Assembly (NCBI GenBank): GCA_963922205.1
Contig: CAWUHX010000247.1
Location: forward strand, 372,001-436,000
Source of the DNA: Romanomermis culicivorax
Taxonomy: Eukaryota; Nematoda; Enoplea; Mermithida; Mermithidae
DNA length: 64,000 nt
Direction: 5' to 3'
The position numbers were made by a program, and so were the translations under genes. Under the pieces are notes generated by a model, which saw only the letters and a list, made by a program, of their open reading frames with translations, did not search any database and was not told where the DNA came from. Below, one piece after another: positions 12,901 through 23,869 of the stretch; within the stretch, counting starts at the first letter, position 1; every line of letters begins with the position of its first letter.

Positions 12901-14207
12901 TGCTGCAAATTTATTCCACGTTAATGATGTACGGTCAACAGGCTTCGGCCACTATGGTCATGATATTGGCCATGGACAGATTTTTCGCCGTATGTTTCTT
13001 CAATCAATATCGGAATTGGGGATCGAGGTTAATTAATTAATTTTTTAATATTAATTAATTAATTTTGATTTATTAAACTAATGAACTAATTTGTTTAGGT
13101 ATTCATTGGTAATGATAGCGCTTACTAATGTAATATGTGCTGCGACTACGGCAGCTGGTTGGATCATGGCCTTTTGCTTTATGCCGAGCGTGCTGATACC
13201 GCAAGTGAGCCATCCTAAGCCTAAGCCCAAGCCTAAGCCCAAGCCTAAGCCTAAGCCTAAGCCTAAGCCTAAGCCTAAGCCTAAGCCTAAGCCTAAGCCT
13301 AAGCCTAAGCCTATGCCTAAGCCTAAGCCTAAGACTAAGCCTAAGCCTAAGCCTAAGGCTGAGCCTAAGCCTAAGCCTAAGCCTAAGCCCTATGCCTAAG
13401 CCTAAATCTAAGCCTAAGCCCAAGCCTAAGCCTAAGCCTAAGCCTAAGCCTAAGCCTAAGCCTAAGCCTAAGCCTAAGCCCAAGCCTAAGCCTAAGCCTA
13501 AGGCACTCCGGGCTTGAACCCGCAACCTCGCTGGTATCCGCTAAGCTAGCCTCGCCAGGGCAAGGATGAACATCTCGAACACGTCAATCAAAATTTTTAC
13601 TCTTCATTAATTAGGCATCTAATTAACATTACGTAATTTAATTAATTAATTAATTTTCCAGGTATGTCGTATCGACGCCGCCACCTCCTATTCCTACTAC
13701 GTGACGCAAATGGGCAGCCGCTTCTTCCCCGGCCCGTTGAGCGCCCTTTTCTACATGTCGACATTCGCCGTCATTTTCCGCATGCGAGCCGGCGGCGCGG
13801 CGGCGAGCAACGCCGTCGGCTTGCGGCGTCAAATTCGAATGACGAAAAGCGTATCGATCATCATGTTGAACACTTTCCTATTCTCCAGCGTACCATTCGG
13901 TTGGGCTTTTTTGAGTTTGACGACCAATGGTTCGACGACGTCGACGTTCGACGCAGCGTCCCCGTTTTTCTATACGCTTTCGTTGTTAAGCGCGGCGACC
14001 AATATTTTAGTCTATTGCGCAAAGTACGAAAAATTTCGTAACGTAATGTTACGCCAGTTTTCGTGGTGTACGGCGGGTTGCCGTCGTCTCAACGACAAAA
14101 GTTCGGTGACGACGATAGCTAGCGGCAAACCAATTTTCAATCGAAGTACGCTACCAAATACTGTCGGTTCGATGAGTAATAATAAAGCAAATAATAGCGT
14201 ACTTTGA
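9901..14207 (+). CDS. Rhodopsin-class GPCR, nematode chemoreceptor/neuropeptide-receptor type
   Basis: Four exons join in frame to 360 residues: 9,901-10,099, 12,796-13,027, 13,099-13,204 and 13,662-14,207 (phases 1, 2 and 0 agree at each junction). Seven hydrophobic segments can be laid out. An N-terminal helix ([15 protein letters not shown]) starts the bundle, and the third helix ends in AMDRFFAV, a DRY-type motif. The last helix reads [14 protein letters not shown] in place of the usual NPxxY. The C-terminal tail is short and Ser/Asn-rich. It would sit in the plasma membrane and couple to G proteins. The layout resembles the Srsx group of nematode receptors; the ligand is unknown. Introns 1 and 3 carry large tandem repeats. 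The start is the first ATG in an open exon and follows a TTAA-rich segment. Confidence 0.85.
10100..12795. repeat. GPCR intron 1, tandem repeat with AATCTAATTTACAC core
   Basis: The whole 2.7-kb intron is built from drifting 20-28 bp units of the form 'CTCAAAAATCTAATTTACACCATAT'. At intervals there is a longer block 'TACTGTAAGGTTACTGTAA...AATGAT.AAATCC.TGATCAAAATCCATCAACCTGACAATCAAAA'. The longer block returns about every 150-450 bp, giving a two-level (higher-order) repeat. No exon is seen inside it. Confidence 0.8.
13214..13503. repeat. Interstitial telomere-type repeat (GCCTAA)n in GPCR intron 3
   Basis: About 48 units of CCTAAG/GCCTAA (reverse complement TTAGGC, the known nematode telomere repeat), with scattered point variants such as CCCAAG and CCTATG and one small phase break near 13,388. 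It starts 10 bases after the donor of intron 3 (GTGAGC at 13,205). The Pro-Lys and Leu-Gly frames over it are artefacts of the repeat. Confidence 0.93.
13502..13557 (-). tRNA. tRNA-like pseudogene or SINE head next to the telomeric tract
   Basis: Read on the minus strand, an A-box-like TAGCTTAGCGG and a B-box-like GGGTTCAAGCCC are correctly ordered about 30 bp apart. It abuts the GCCTAA tract directly. The length is about 56 bp, too short for a complete cloverleaf, so a truncated tRNA or SINE head is the best reading. Confidence 0.5.
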
Positions 14208-14248
14208 AAATGTACATTGTAAATTGCTTTAATCCACATTGTAATGTT

Positions 14249-14254
14249 AATAAA
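14249..14254 (+). terminator. Poly(A) signal of the GPCR gene
   Basis: AATAAA 42 bases after the GPCR stop codon at 14,205-14,207; position and sequence fit a polyadenylation signal. Confidence 0.6.
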
Positions 14255-14289
14255 TCAAGTTCTATTAGCTAAGCCAAATCTCCATTTTC

Positions 14290-15790
14290 CAATCACACTT
14301 GAATAAGAAACCAACGACCAAATAAAAAATCAATATGGCTGCATTATTCATCGATCAGTCTTCCAATCCTGGTCTGTTTTCCAGAGCCCGAGGATGCTCA
14401 CAGACGAGAGTGAGCGGAATCCAGCACCTCCACGTGGCAGAACTACCAAATCCAGCTACAGTAACTGCCAGGAATGGTCCACACACGCAAGCCCAATAGC
14501 ATCTCACTTGTCAATTTCAAAAGTGACACAAATGAAAAAATCAAACAGAAGCTATCCTTCAATTGTCTGAATGTTTGTTGCAGCTGATTGTGATAGCTCA
14601 TCTTTGCTGTCTGATTTTTGATTTCTACAACCACATAAAACTGGTGAAAGGCTTTATTATAACAGACAACATAACACAACAATACAACATATGTAACAGA
14701 AGAATATGGATAAGCGACGTTTCCGCAGTAATCCTACTACCTTCCTCAGGCTTTCTACAACTTTTTACCAAATTTCAACTGGAGCGAGGTTTGAAGTGTG
14801 AGCTTTGAGTTTCTGAGTCAAGAGTGCTATTCACTAGGCCATCTGGACCATTTTTCAAATCGTTAATGTAGATCTTGATGATGGTAACAAATATTCAAGC
14901 AACAACTCTGCACTATATAGCACAACTCCTTCAAATTTAATACATTGTAAAAAATGAATAATCATTTACGAGTACACTCGAACGTTGGTTTTTTCACCAT
15001 TCCCAGACTCAAACTCCAAATAAAACAAATCAATGTGGCAGGATTATTAATTGATTAGTAGTCTTCCAATGCTCGTCTGTTTAGGAGAGCAAACGGGCAA
15101 GATTGAGTGGGATGCAGCACCTCCACATTGCACAACTATCAAATCCAGCTACAGTAACTGCCAAGAATGGTCTGCACATGCACGACCAATACTTTCTTGC
15201 TTGTCAATTCCAAAAGTCACAAAAATGAAAAATCAAATAGAAGCTATCATTAGTGTAGATCTTGAAGATAGTAGCAAATATTCAAGTCAGAAATACAGCA
15301 TATATGGCACAACTCCTTCAAATTTAATACACTGTAGAAAACGAGTAATCATGTATGAGCTGTACACTCGAATGTTGGTTTTCCGCCTTTGTGGGACTCG
15401 AACTCGGAAGGAAAGAAATCAATATGGAAGGATTATTAATTGATTGGTCTACCAACGTAGGTCTGTTTTTGAGAGTTCACGGGCAAGAATGAATGGGATG
15501 AAGCATCTACACCTTGCACAACAATCAAATAAAGCTACAGTAATTGTCGAGAATGGTCCACAAACACAAGTTCAATTCCTTCTTGCTTCTCGATTCCAAA
15601 AGTGACATAAATGCAAAAATCAAATGGATCATTAATGTAGATATTGATGATAGTAGCAAATATTGAAGCGAGAACTCCAGCAAAATTCGTTCAAATTTAC
15701 TACACCATAAAAAACGAATAATCAAGTACGAGCTGTACATTCGAACGTGGGTTTTCCGCCAGTGCCGGACTCGACCTTAGTACAAACTTC
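14290..15790. repeat. Three tandem copies of a 380-390 bp unit, the first split by a SINE
   Basis: Each unit starts near a 'GTTGGTTTT.C.CC' plus 'GACTCAAACTC'-like box, then 'AATATGG..G.ATTATTNATTGAT', 'AAATCCAGCTACAGTAACTGCCA.GAATGGTC', 'GTAGATCTTGATGATAGTA.CAAATATTCAA' and 'CTCCTTCAAATTTAATACA'. Unit 1 spans about 14,300-14,990 and includes the inserted SINE at 14,556-14,868. Unit 2 is about 14,990-15,380 and unit 3 about 15,380-15,760. The GACTCGAACTC box is a reverse B-box-like motif, so the unit itself may be tRNA-derived. Confidence 0.7.
14556..14868 (-). mobile_element. SINE, minus orientation, inserted in repeat unit 1
   Basis: It matches, in reverse complement, the element at 28,356-28,692: the shared parts are TGTCTGAATGTTTGTTGCAG, the AACATAACACAACAATACAAC block and the 'CCACTAGGCCAT..GG.CCATTTTTC' end. 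Read from the minus strand, the head begins with a 'TGGCCTAGTG'-type A box and a degenerate B box. It interrupts 'ATCAAACAGAAGCTATC|...|GTTAATGTAGATCTTGATG', which is continuous in the next repeat unit. Confidence 0.72.
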
Positions 15791-15862
15791 GCTCTTCTCA
15801 TCACAAAACCGATCACCGCATTGTGCGCCACGACGTTGTCTATATTGGCGACCTATATCATA

Positions 15863-16319
15863 TCAAATGTCGAACTTAGAATGTGTAGCAATGTTGTAAA
15901 GTTTAAAAATTTTACTCAATGGAGGATTTATAGAATCATCCATAAGAATTCTTTGGGCGAATTCTTCCAACGACGTATCATCCGCATTGGGGTTTTGTTC
16001 GCTATATTCTTCCTCCGGATCATCTGCGAAAAAATTACTTTACAATTTGACATGGATATTTTGGTGTAAAGTAACTTTCATCTTTGTCGTTGACTTTGGC
16101 GTCCAGTTCCTGCTGTTCGTCATCATCTAGAAAAAGAGATGTGTAAAGTATTTTTTATTGACTTTACACTTGCATATTTCTTATTTAGTTTTCAGTAAGG
16201 GTAATTTTCTAGCTTACTTCCGGGTGGTTGTTGTTTAGTCCAGCGGTCCAACATCGTCGTGGGATTTTCTTGACCACGTCCACTGTAATCATATTCATCG
16301 TATTCTAAGCCAGGCTTGT
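15863..16319 (-). CDS. Three 3' exons of an acidic protein, 5' part not found
   Basis: Three small exons have perfect splice context and matching phase 1 junctions: 16,218-16,319, 16,076-16,126 and 15,863-16,023, ending in TGA at 15,863-15,865. The encoded tail (about 103 residues) is rich in Asp, Glu, Gln and Asn (for example LEYDEYDYSGRGQ and DDEQQELDAK) with no membrane segment and no motif I recognise. The first exon's acceptor (TTTTTTCAG) demands an upstream exon. None was visible in the 3.1 kb of repeats to the right. Its phase also fits the third exon of the GPCR at 19,456-23,337, so it may be an alternative 3' end of that gene; this is inference. Confidence 0.55.
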
Positions 16320-19300
16320 CTGAAAAAACGACGTCTCAGAGAATTTTTTTCTTTACACTCAAAACAGGACTACGTCACTTTACACTACACTAACTGTACT
16401 GGTTATCAGTTTTTTTCGAATGCTTCTAAACAGAGTGTAAAGCAAACGTTTTCAAACTTTCACTAAAGCGTATGTGATGCATATGATCACACATTTTCAG
16501 TTTTTTAAATGCTTGTAAATATAGGATGTAAAGCAATTTTTTCATATTTTTTCTGCAGAAAGTGTCGCATATAACCCAAATTTTGTAAATTTCACTCAAA
16601 AAACTGATGCCACTTTTTTTGGGGGGGGGGGGAAACCGTACAGTAAAATACTTCTGTAAACAACCTCATGGACAGTATTTTTACGTCATTTTTAAAAATT
16701 ATAGTCTGCATGACACTTTACACTAAAAATTTTCTAGAACTCCATTAATGTCTGCCACACTTGGAAAACACAGAATTTTACTTTACTCTCATTATGGAAA
16801 TCGTTTTGTCTGGACTTTACACTAACCATCGACCAGAAGTTAATTTATAAAAACAACAGTCTACTTGGAACAATTTACATTCTCTGAAATCTGACACTCT
16901 TCCAAAACTCCATTACTAAGCAAAAGTTTACACTCGAGCAACACAACATTACTTTACACTAATCATTGAAAGTGTTCTATTTGTATTTTGAGCTGGAAAA
17001 TCAGTCTGCTTGAACATTTTACACTCCCTAAAAATCTTCTAAAATTCCATTACTAAGCAAATCTTCACAATACTTAAACAATACAACCTCACTTTACACT
17101 CATTATTCAAATCTTCATGTCTGACTTTACACTGATAGTTAACAGAAAAATAAAGCAAGAGTTTAGTTTTAAAAACAACTGTATGGTGGAACACTTTACA
17201 CTCTAAAAATCGTTTAAAATGCTATTGCTATGCAAATGTTTACAACACTTGAGCAATACAAATATACATTGGAATCGTCCTGTCTGTATTTCTCAATACT
17301 AGAGCAATACAACAACTTCACTTTACACTCATCGTTGAAATCGTTCTCTCATCACTTTACAGTGACAATCAACAGAAAAATTGACCAGTATATCATTTTA
17401 AAAACAACAGCCAGCTCGAACCGCTTACACTCTCCAAAAAGCAACTGAAACTTCATTGATACGCAAATATTCGCAAACCTTGAGCAACACAATTTCACTT
17501 TACATTCACCCTTGAAATCGTTCTCCTTGTACTTTACACTGGAAAACACTCTGTTTTAACAGTTTACTACACTGTCCAAAAATCTTCTAAAGCTTTTTAA
17601 CTAAGCAAGCTTTTACATGATTCGAGCAACCCAAATTCACATTACACTCACCTTTTAAATGATTCTGCCTGCACTTTACACTTTAAAGACACGTTTCTTG
17701 AACATATTACACTTTACAAAAGGTTTCTGAAGCTCTACTACTGAGAAAATGTTTAAAAACACTTCAGCAACACAAATTATCACCATTAAAATCGTTGTGT
17801 CTGCAGTTTACACTGGCAATCAGCAGCAAGATAAACCAGAAATTGCCTGACAACTTTACACTCTCCAAAAATCTTCTCAAAATCCATTACTGAGCAAATA
17901 TTTACAACACTTGAGCAACAGACCTTTACTTTACACTCACCATAAAAATCATTGCCTTTATTTTACACTGAAAAATCTGTTTGAACATTCTACACCCTCC
18001 AAAAGCTTTCTAGAACACTATTACTGAGAAAACTTTTACGTGACTCGAGCAACACAACTTTACTTTACACTCACTGTCTGTAGTTTACACTGGAAAAACA
18101 TTGTTTGAACACTTTACACTCTCTTAAAATATTCTGAAACTCCATTGCCAAGCAAACGTTTACAACACTCGAGAAAGATAACTTCACTATACACTCATCA
18201 TGGAAATCGTTCTGCCTCCACTTTACACTGGAGAAAACTTCATTTCAACACTTTACGCTCACCAAAAATCTTATGAAACTACATTACTAAGCAAATGTTT
18301 ATAACACTCGAGGAAGATAACCTCACTCTACACTCACCATTGAAATAGTTCTGCCTTTACTTTACATATGAAAACACTCACTTTACACTATCGGAAAATC
18401 TTCTAAAACTCCATTACCAAGCTAATGTTTACAACGCTTGAGGAAGATAACACTTTACACTCACCATTGAAATAGTTCTGTGTTTACTTTACACTAAAAA
18501 ACAATGTGTTTGAACAATTTACACTGTTCAAAAATTTTCTGAAACTCGTTTACAAAGCAAACCTTGACACGAATTGAGCAACACAACTTAACTTCGCACT
18601 CAGCATTGGAATCGTTCCCATTGTACTTAACACTAGAAAAACATTGTGTTTGAACGCTTTACACTCTCCAAAAATCTTGAAAAACTCCATTATTAAGCAA
18701 ATGTTTGCAACATTTGAGGAAGATAACTTCACTTAACACTCACCATTAAAATCGTTCTGTCTGCACTTTACACTGGAAAAACATCTGTTTGAACATTTTA
18801 CACTATCGGAAAATCTTCTAAAACTGGATTACCAAGCAAATGCTTACAACACTTGAGGAAAATTACACTCCCGATTAAAATAGTCATGTGTGTACTTTAC
18901 ACTAAAAAACACTATGTTTGAACAATTTACACTCATCAAAAATTTTCTGAAACTCGTTTAAAAAACAAACGTTTACACGAATCGAGCAACATAACTTCAC
19001 TTTACACTCAGCATTGAAATCATTCTGTCTGTAGTTTACACTCGAAACACAATCTGTTTGAACCCTTTACACTCATCAAAAATCTTGAGAAACTTCTATA
19101 TTAAGCAAATGTTTGCAATACTTGGAGAAGATAACTTCACTTTACACTTACCATTAAAATTGTTCTGCCTGCACTTTACACTGGAAAAGGCTCTGAACAC
19201 GTTACACTCTCCGGAATTGTTCTAAAGCTCCATTACTCATTAAATGTTTACAACACTTGAGGAAGATGACTTCACTTTACACTTACCACTAAAATCGTTC

Positions 19301-19455
19301 TGTCTGCACTTCACGCTGGCAATCAAAAGAAAAATAAACAAGAAGTTCATTTTTTCCAAAAAAATAAAAATAATTAGATGTTCGATATCCCAACGTTTTT
19401 ATAATAAATAAAGCAGAAAAAAAATCGGAATAATAAAAAAAATTTTTTAAAATTA
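16320..19455. repeat. Degenerate tandem repeat with ACTTTACACTC core; no gene seen
   Basis: About 3 kb of drifting units near 120 bp, each with 'AACATTTTACACTCTCCAAAAATCTTCT', 'AAACTCCATTACTAAGCAAATGTTTACAACACTTGAG.AA', 'ACTTTACACTCACCATTGAAATCGTTCTG' and 'GCACTTTACACTGGAAAA'. About 20 units can be followed. A run of 12 G occurs at 16,621-16,632. Probably an intron or spacer. Confidence 0.78.
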
Positions 19456-22400
19456 TTATTCATCGACGATTAACATTAAACTATTGGAATTATTCATCAA
19501 GAATAAATTCCTTTTTAATAAATACGAATCTTGATTTATAAAATCTCCCGATTCTAAACTAGATTCTAAATTTTGATTGGCGTGAAATTTTCGAAAATTG
19601 TCCTCCTCTTGTTCTTTGATGGTCGACAATTGGTGATTCAGTTTACATTTTTTGGGCCAAAAATCGTCATTGTGGTTTTTGTTGTAAACTAGGCTTAAAT
19701 CGACGCCCATTTTTCGAAAATTCGGGGCGCATTTCTTTTTGGGGGGAAATTTTCTATTCAATTTTTTGCCTCGGCCGAAAAATCGACTTTTAGCGGCGGT
19801 TGCGCGACGTTTTCCTGCGGGAGAAAAAATAGTTTACACAAAGTTTACATTATAGAAAAGTTTTCTCGGTTCAATTCATGTTGAGCTCGTTTTACATAAA
19901 CATTCAATGATACCACTTTACACAGCACTGTTTTATACATTTTGAACTATTTTACTATAAACAAGCCACTTTACTACTCGAAAGTACTTCACTACTTTAA
20001 ACTTATTACTTTACACTCTATTTTTTAAAACTAATTCATTAGGTTATACTAGTTTATTAGTTTAAAATACTTCATTACTTTAAACTACTTCATTACTTTA
20101 AACTACTTCATTACTTTAAACTACTTCATTACTTTAAACTATTATGATACTTCAAACTAGTTTAAATTACTTTACTACATTAATATTTTAAACTACGTTG
20201 AACAATTTTTCCCTACTTTAAACTATATTTCATTACTTTAATAATTTTGACTACTTTAATGTTTTGAAGTTTAAACTCATTTTCTACCTCGATACTTTAC
20301 ACTTTTTTACTACCAAGTTCTTCTTTGAACTACTTCACTTATGTGAACAAACTGTACAATTTTAAACTACTTTACCATCTTTCCACTTTGAACAACTTTA
20401 CAACCCTGAATACTTCGTACTGGTACGTTCAACTACTTTCCAACTTTGAACTACTTCACCACTTTAAACTACTTTACTTCTGTAAACGACTTTACTACTT
20501 CACTACTGTAAACTACTTTACACTAATTTACATTTTTTAACTACTATACTACCTTAAACTACTCCACTTTACTACTTTAAAGTTTTTCCCTACTTTAAAC
20601 TACTCTTCTTTACTACTTTAAACTATTCTACTCTACTACTTTAAATTACTCTACTTAACTACTTTAAACTACACTACGTTAACACTTTAAACTACTCCAC
20701 TTTACCACTTTAAACTACTTCACTACTTAAACTACTCTACTTCACTATTTTAAGCCATTTTGCTACTTTAAGCTACTTCAGTTTACTACTTTAAAGTACT
20801 TTACTTTACCACTTCAGACTGCCTTACATTATTACTTTAAACTATTTAAGCTACTTTACTTTACTACTTTGAACTACTTTACTTCACTACTTTAAACTAT
20901 TTGACTGAATTTATGGTTCAAACTAAATTATTAAGTTTATACTCTAAACTACTTTACTACCTCGATTACTTTGAACTGTATTAATAGCTTTATTTTTCAA
21001 ACCACTTTACGCCTTTGAACTAGCTCACTACTATAAACTTCTCTACTACTTTAAACCACTTTACTACGTCAACTTTATTGAAAATTTTAAACTACTTTGC
21101 TATTTCAAAATATTTTACTACCATGAACCAATTTACTTCTTTGAGCTACTTTAGTACTTTAAACAACTATACTACTTCAAGCTACTCTAAACTATTCCAA
21201 GCTCCTCTAAACAACTACAAAACTTCACACTGCTTCAGGCCATTACACTACTTTACACTACTTTAAGCTACTCTAGTACTTGAAACTACTTAAAAGTACC
21301 CCAGTTATTTACACTACTTTGAACTGATATCGTATTCTACACTTCTTAAAAGCGCTCTAGCACTTTACATTATATTATACAACTTTAGTAGTTTACACTA
21401 CTTCAAACTAGTCTACTACTTTACTCTGTTTTAAACCATTATAGTACTTGTCACTACTTTAAACTACTCTTATAATTTACACTAACGCGGACCATACACA
21501 CACATAGGGGGTAGGGGGAGTAAACCCCCATTCCAGAGACCCTAGCCACCCACCCCTTGGCCCAAAAAAACGTCTAACACCGCCCTTTTCGAGACCACTT
21601 TTTTGATGATTTTTGTGCATATTTTGTATGAAAAACAAGCTTTCAGAACATTATTTTGTTTTTTGCTCACCGAACCCCTCGCCCCTGAATAAAAAGTACA
21701 AGGACCCTCCCCCTAGAAAATTCTTGCTGTGCGTGTCCGACTCAGACCACACTAGTACTTCACGCTAGCTCAAGCCACTCCAGTACTTTACACTACTGTG
21801 AACTACCCTAGTATTTTACACTATTGTAAACTACTCTGACACTTTTAACTTATACTACTTTTGTACCTTGCAATACTTTAAACTACTACACAACTTTACA
21901 CTACTTTTTTACTACACCCAAATTTACAATTTTGTAAACTTTACTACTTTGAAAATTTTGAAAATTGTAAAGTTCCGTACTTCTCCGTTCGAGCAGATTG
22001 TACCAAAATCCGCTAACTTTCGCCCACGAAGAATTAGGCGAAACTTGACGACGCAATTTTCGTCGAATTTCGTCCGGCTCGATATCATCCGTATCTGGTT
22101 CGATATTTAAATTTTGTTCGGGTACATATTCGAAAATTGTAGCCGGCGAGTTTTCATCTACGAGTAGAAAGAAAAACGAGAGCTTTACACTCTGTTTACA
22201 CTGAATTTTACACTCTGTTTACAGTGAAATTTACACTCTGTTTACACTGGACTTTACACTCTGTTTACATTGAACTTTACACTTTGTTCACACTGAGTTA
22301 CACACTGGTTACACTGAACTTTACACTCTGTTTACATTGAGTGTAAAGCATGGAAAATTTAGAGTGTAAACTTACCGTCAATCTTCCAATTATCTAAACC

Positions 22401-23337
22401 GTAAATTAGCGGATGGGTGATTAAAATTGTCGAATTGAAAATCAACGATATACCGATCAAATAGTCGTTTAAATCTAGTTTACACAATTTGAAAAAAATT
22501 AAAATTGTTACACCTGCCCAGGATAGAAAATGGCCGAACAAAATTTGCATAAATTTGACCAACAATCCCGAACGATCGTAAAATGTAAAGATTAAACGAC
22601 GAGCTCGACATTCTAGGAAATATTGTTGGGGATTCGACGAGCCCAGCTTTACATTTTTTAAAACTTTCTTTTGTATAACGATAATACGTAAAATTTGCGT
22701 GTAATAATACACGAGTGTAAAGTAGGGGCATACGACGAAGCATAGGAAATAGAGTGTAAAGTAGTAGAAGTAATTCGACGACCAAATTTGCCAGTAGTTT
22801 AAAGGCGATGTAAAGTCGTCATTGTAAAGTTGGAATTTTTTAATGGAAAAATGTGGGGGGCACGAAGCTGTTGTTAAAAGTAGAGTAACCAAAAGTGTAA
22901 ACAAGAAACAAGATCGTTTATTGAAACGTTTCCGGTATCGTAAAGGCCTAGCTATGGCGTAAAACCTGTTGATGTAAAGTTGTGTAAATTTGGTTTAAAC
23001 TATCTATATTGTAAACTAACCTTTCCAAGGATATGATACCCGATGTAAAGCTGCAGCAAGCCAAACACGAAATATGTACGAATAAAGACCAAATATTTAA
23101 ATTATAGAAAATTGGATGGTGTAAATCGACGACGTAAAACGCCGAAAATTTTACTATATTTAAAATGGCGTCGAAAAAACACCACAAACAAGACCAAAAA
23201 ACGAAAATGTCCAAATTTTGAAATGGCGTCAATTTGGCGATAAATTTTATTAAAACTAAAAAATTTAAAATCAAAGCCCAAAAAGTTTGGCTAATTTCTA
23301 AAAAATTTAAAAAATATTCCACCGATTTGGGTAACAT
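19456..23337 (-). CDS. Second rhodopsin-class GPCR with long basic/acidic tail
   Basis: Four exons on the minus strand, 23,021-23,337, 22,376-22,965, 21,981-22,157 and 19,456-19,814, join in frame (phases 2, 1, 1) to 480 residues with stop TAA. ATG at 23,337 is the first in the open exon. The end of helix 3 reads SLERFYAIARPLRY across the first intron, a DRY-type motif followed by a typical second intracellular loop. The seventh helix reads ILITHPLIYGL, matching NPxIY. After it come a hydrophilic tail exon (IEPDTDDIEPDEIRRKLR) and a final exon rich in Lys and Asn. It would be a plasma membrane receptor; the ligand is unknown. It lies just downstream of a candidate neuropeptide precursor on the same strand. 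Intron 3 is a 2.2-kb repeat array. Confidence 0.8.
19815..21980. repeat. GPCR2 intron 3, tandem repeat with CTACTTTAAACTA core
   Basis: Nearly the whole intron is made of 10-16 bp units such as 'TACTTTAAACTACTTCAT', with tighter arrays at 20,060-20,150 and 20,520-20,720. One non-repeat insert interrupts it (21,490-21,745). No exon is evident. Confidence 0.78.
21490..21745. mobile_element. C/G-rich insert interrupting the TTTAAA repeat, possible small mobile element
   Basis: A 250-bp segment with C and G runs (TAGGGGGTAGGGGGAG, ACCCACCCCTTGG, CCCTCCCCCTAG) is set abruptly into the CTACTTTAAACTA array. Its ends show GGACCATACACACA on the left and GCGTGTCCGACTCAGACCA on the right, a weak inverted relationship. 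Similar C-runs occur at 24,540-24,740 and 63,690-63,760. No coding potential. The mobile-element reading is inference. Confidence 0.35.
22185..22365. repeat. Tandem 24-bp repeat CTTTACACTCTGTTTACACTGAA
   Basis: About seven units in intron 2 of the second GPCR, each with paired TTTACACTCTG and TTTACA.TGA elements, ending next to the splice donor at 22,375. It shares the TTTACAC core seen across the other introns of this window. Confidence 0.8.
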
Positions 23338-23478
23338 TATAATTATACTATATATTATAAAGAAGGGAATTTTTCGCGCAACCCCCGCGAACAACTGTTT
23401 AGTGGGGGCTTATATATAACATAACATAATAACATAGGCAAAAAGTTTCAAATAATTATATTTCATAAATTTTTTTCC

Positions 23479-23862
23479 TCAACCGAACCTCAAAATTGTG
23501 TCTTGCGACGAAGAAGCGTAGGGTGCGGCGGCGGCTTGTCGACCATTGCCGCTGGCCATATACGGGTACCAAAAGCCGCTAAACCGTTTCGCGGCTGGGT
23601 TCGAAAATGGCGTCGACATTGGCCCCGCGGCATTGTACTCCACCATCCACAACACGGGCCCGGGAGCCAAATCTTGACCTTGAAGCGGCGTTTGACCAAC
23701 GGCGCCCGGTGGCGATGGCTGCAGCGAACGTCTCAACAGCGTTCCTCTGGTCAACGAGAACATGGGCGCCGGGGCCACTGACGCTTCGATCAAGAAAATC
23801 AAACATAAGAAAGTGTGCATAATTGAACGCTTCAATTCCCACACAAATGAAAATTCTAACAT
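23479..23862 (-). CDS. Candidate RFamide (FLP-like) neuropeptide precursor
   Basis: A 127-residue frame starts at ATG 23,862 with an in-frame second Met at 23,820. From that Met it has a short hydrophobic, signal-peptide-like start (HTFLCLIFLIEASVA). Downstream are dibasic sites RR and KR, a GR site following GFWYPYMASGN, and a C-terminus of DTILRFG directly before the stop. LRFG at the end of a precursor is the amidation pattern of FMRFamide-like peptides. Processing would be expected to release a C-terminal RFamide and probably an amidated peptide ending at the NGR site. Single exon as seen; an upstream exon could exist. It lies 141 bp upstream of a GPCR start on the same strand. High GC compared with the flanks supports coding. 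The exact peptide family is not recognised. Confidence 0.6.
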   Translation of the reverse strand: MLEFSFVWELKRSIMHTFLCLIFLIEASVAPAPMFSLTRGTLLRRSLQPSPPGAVGQTPLQGQDLAPGPVLWMVEYNAAGPMSTPFSNPAAKRFSGFWYPYMASGNGRQAAAAPYASSSQDTILRFG

Positions 23863-23869
23863 TTTCTTG

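Noticed and set aside
13091..13525. Pro-Lys repeat protein on plus and Leu-Gly/Arg-Leu repeat protein on minus
   Set aside because: Translations of the (GCCTAA)n telomeric array; the true GPCR exon ends at 13,204 with a GT donor.
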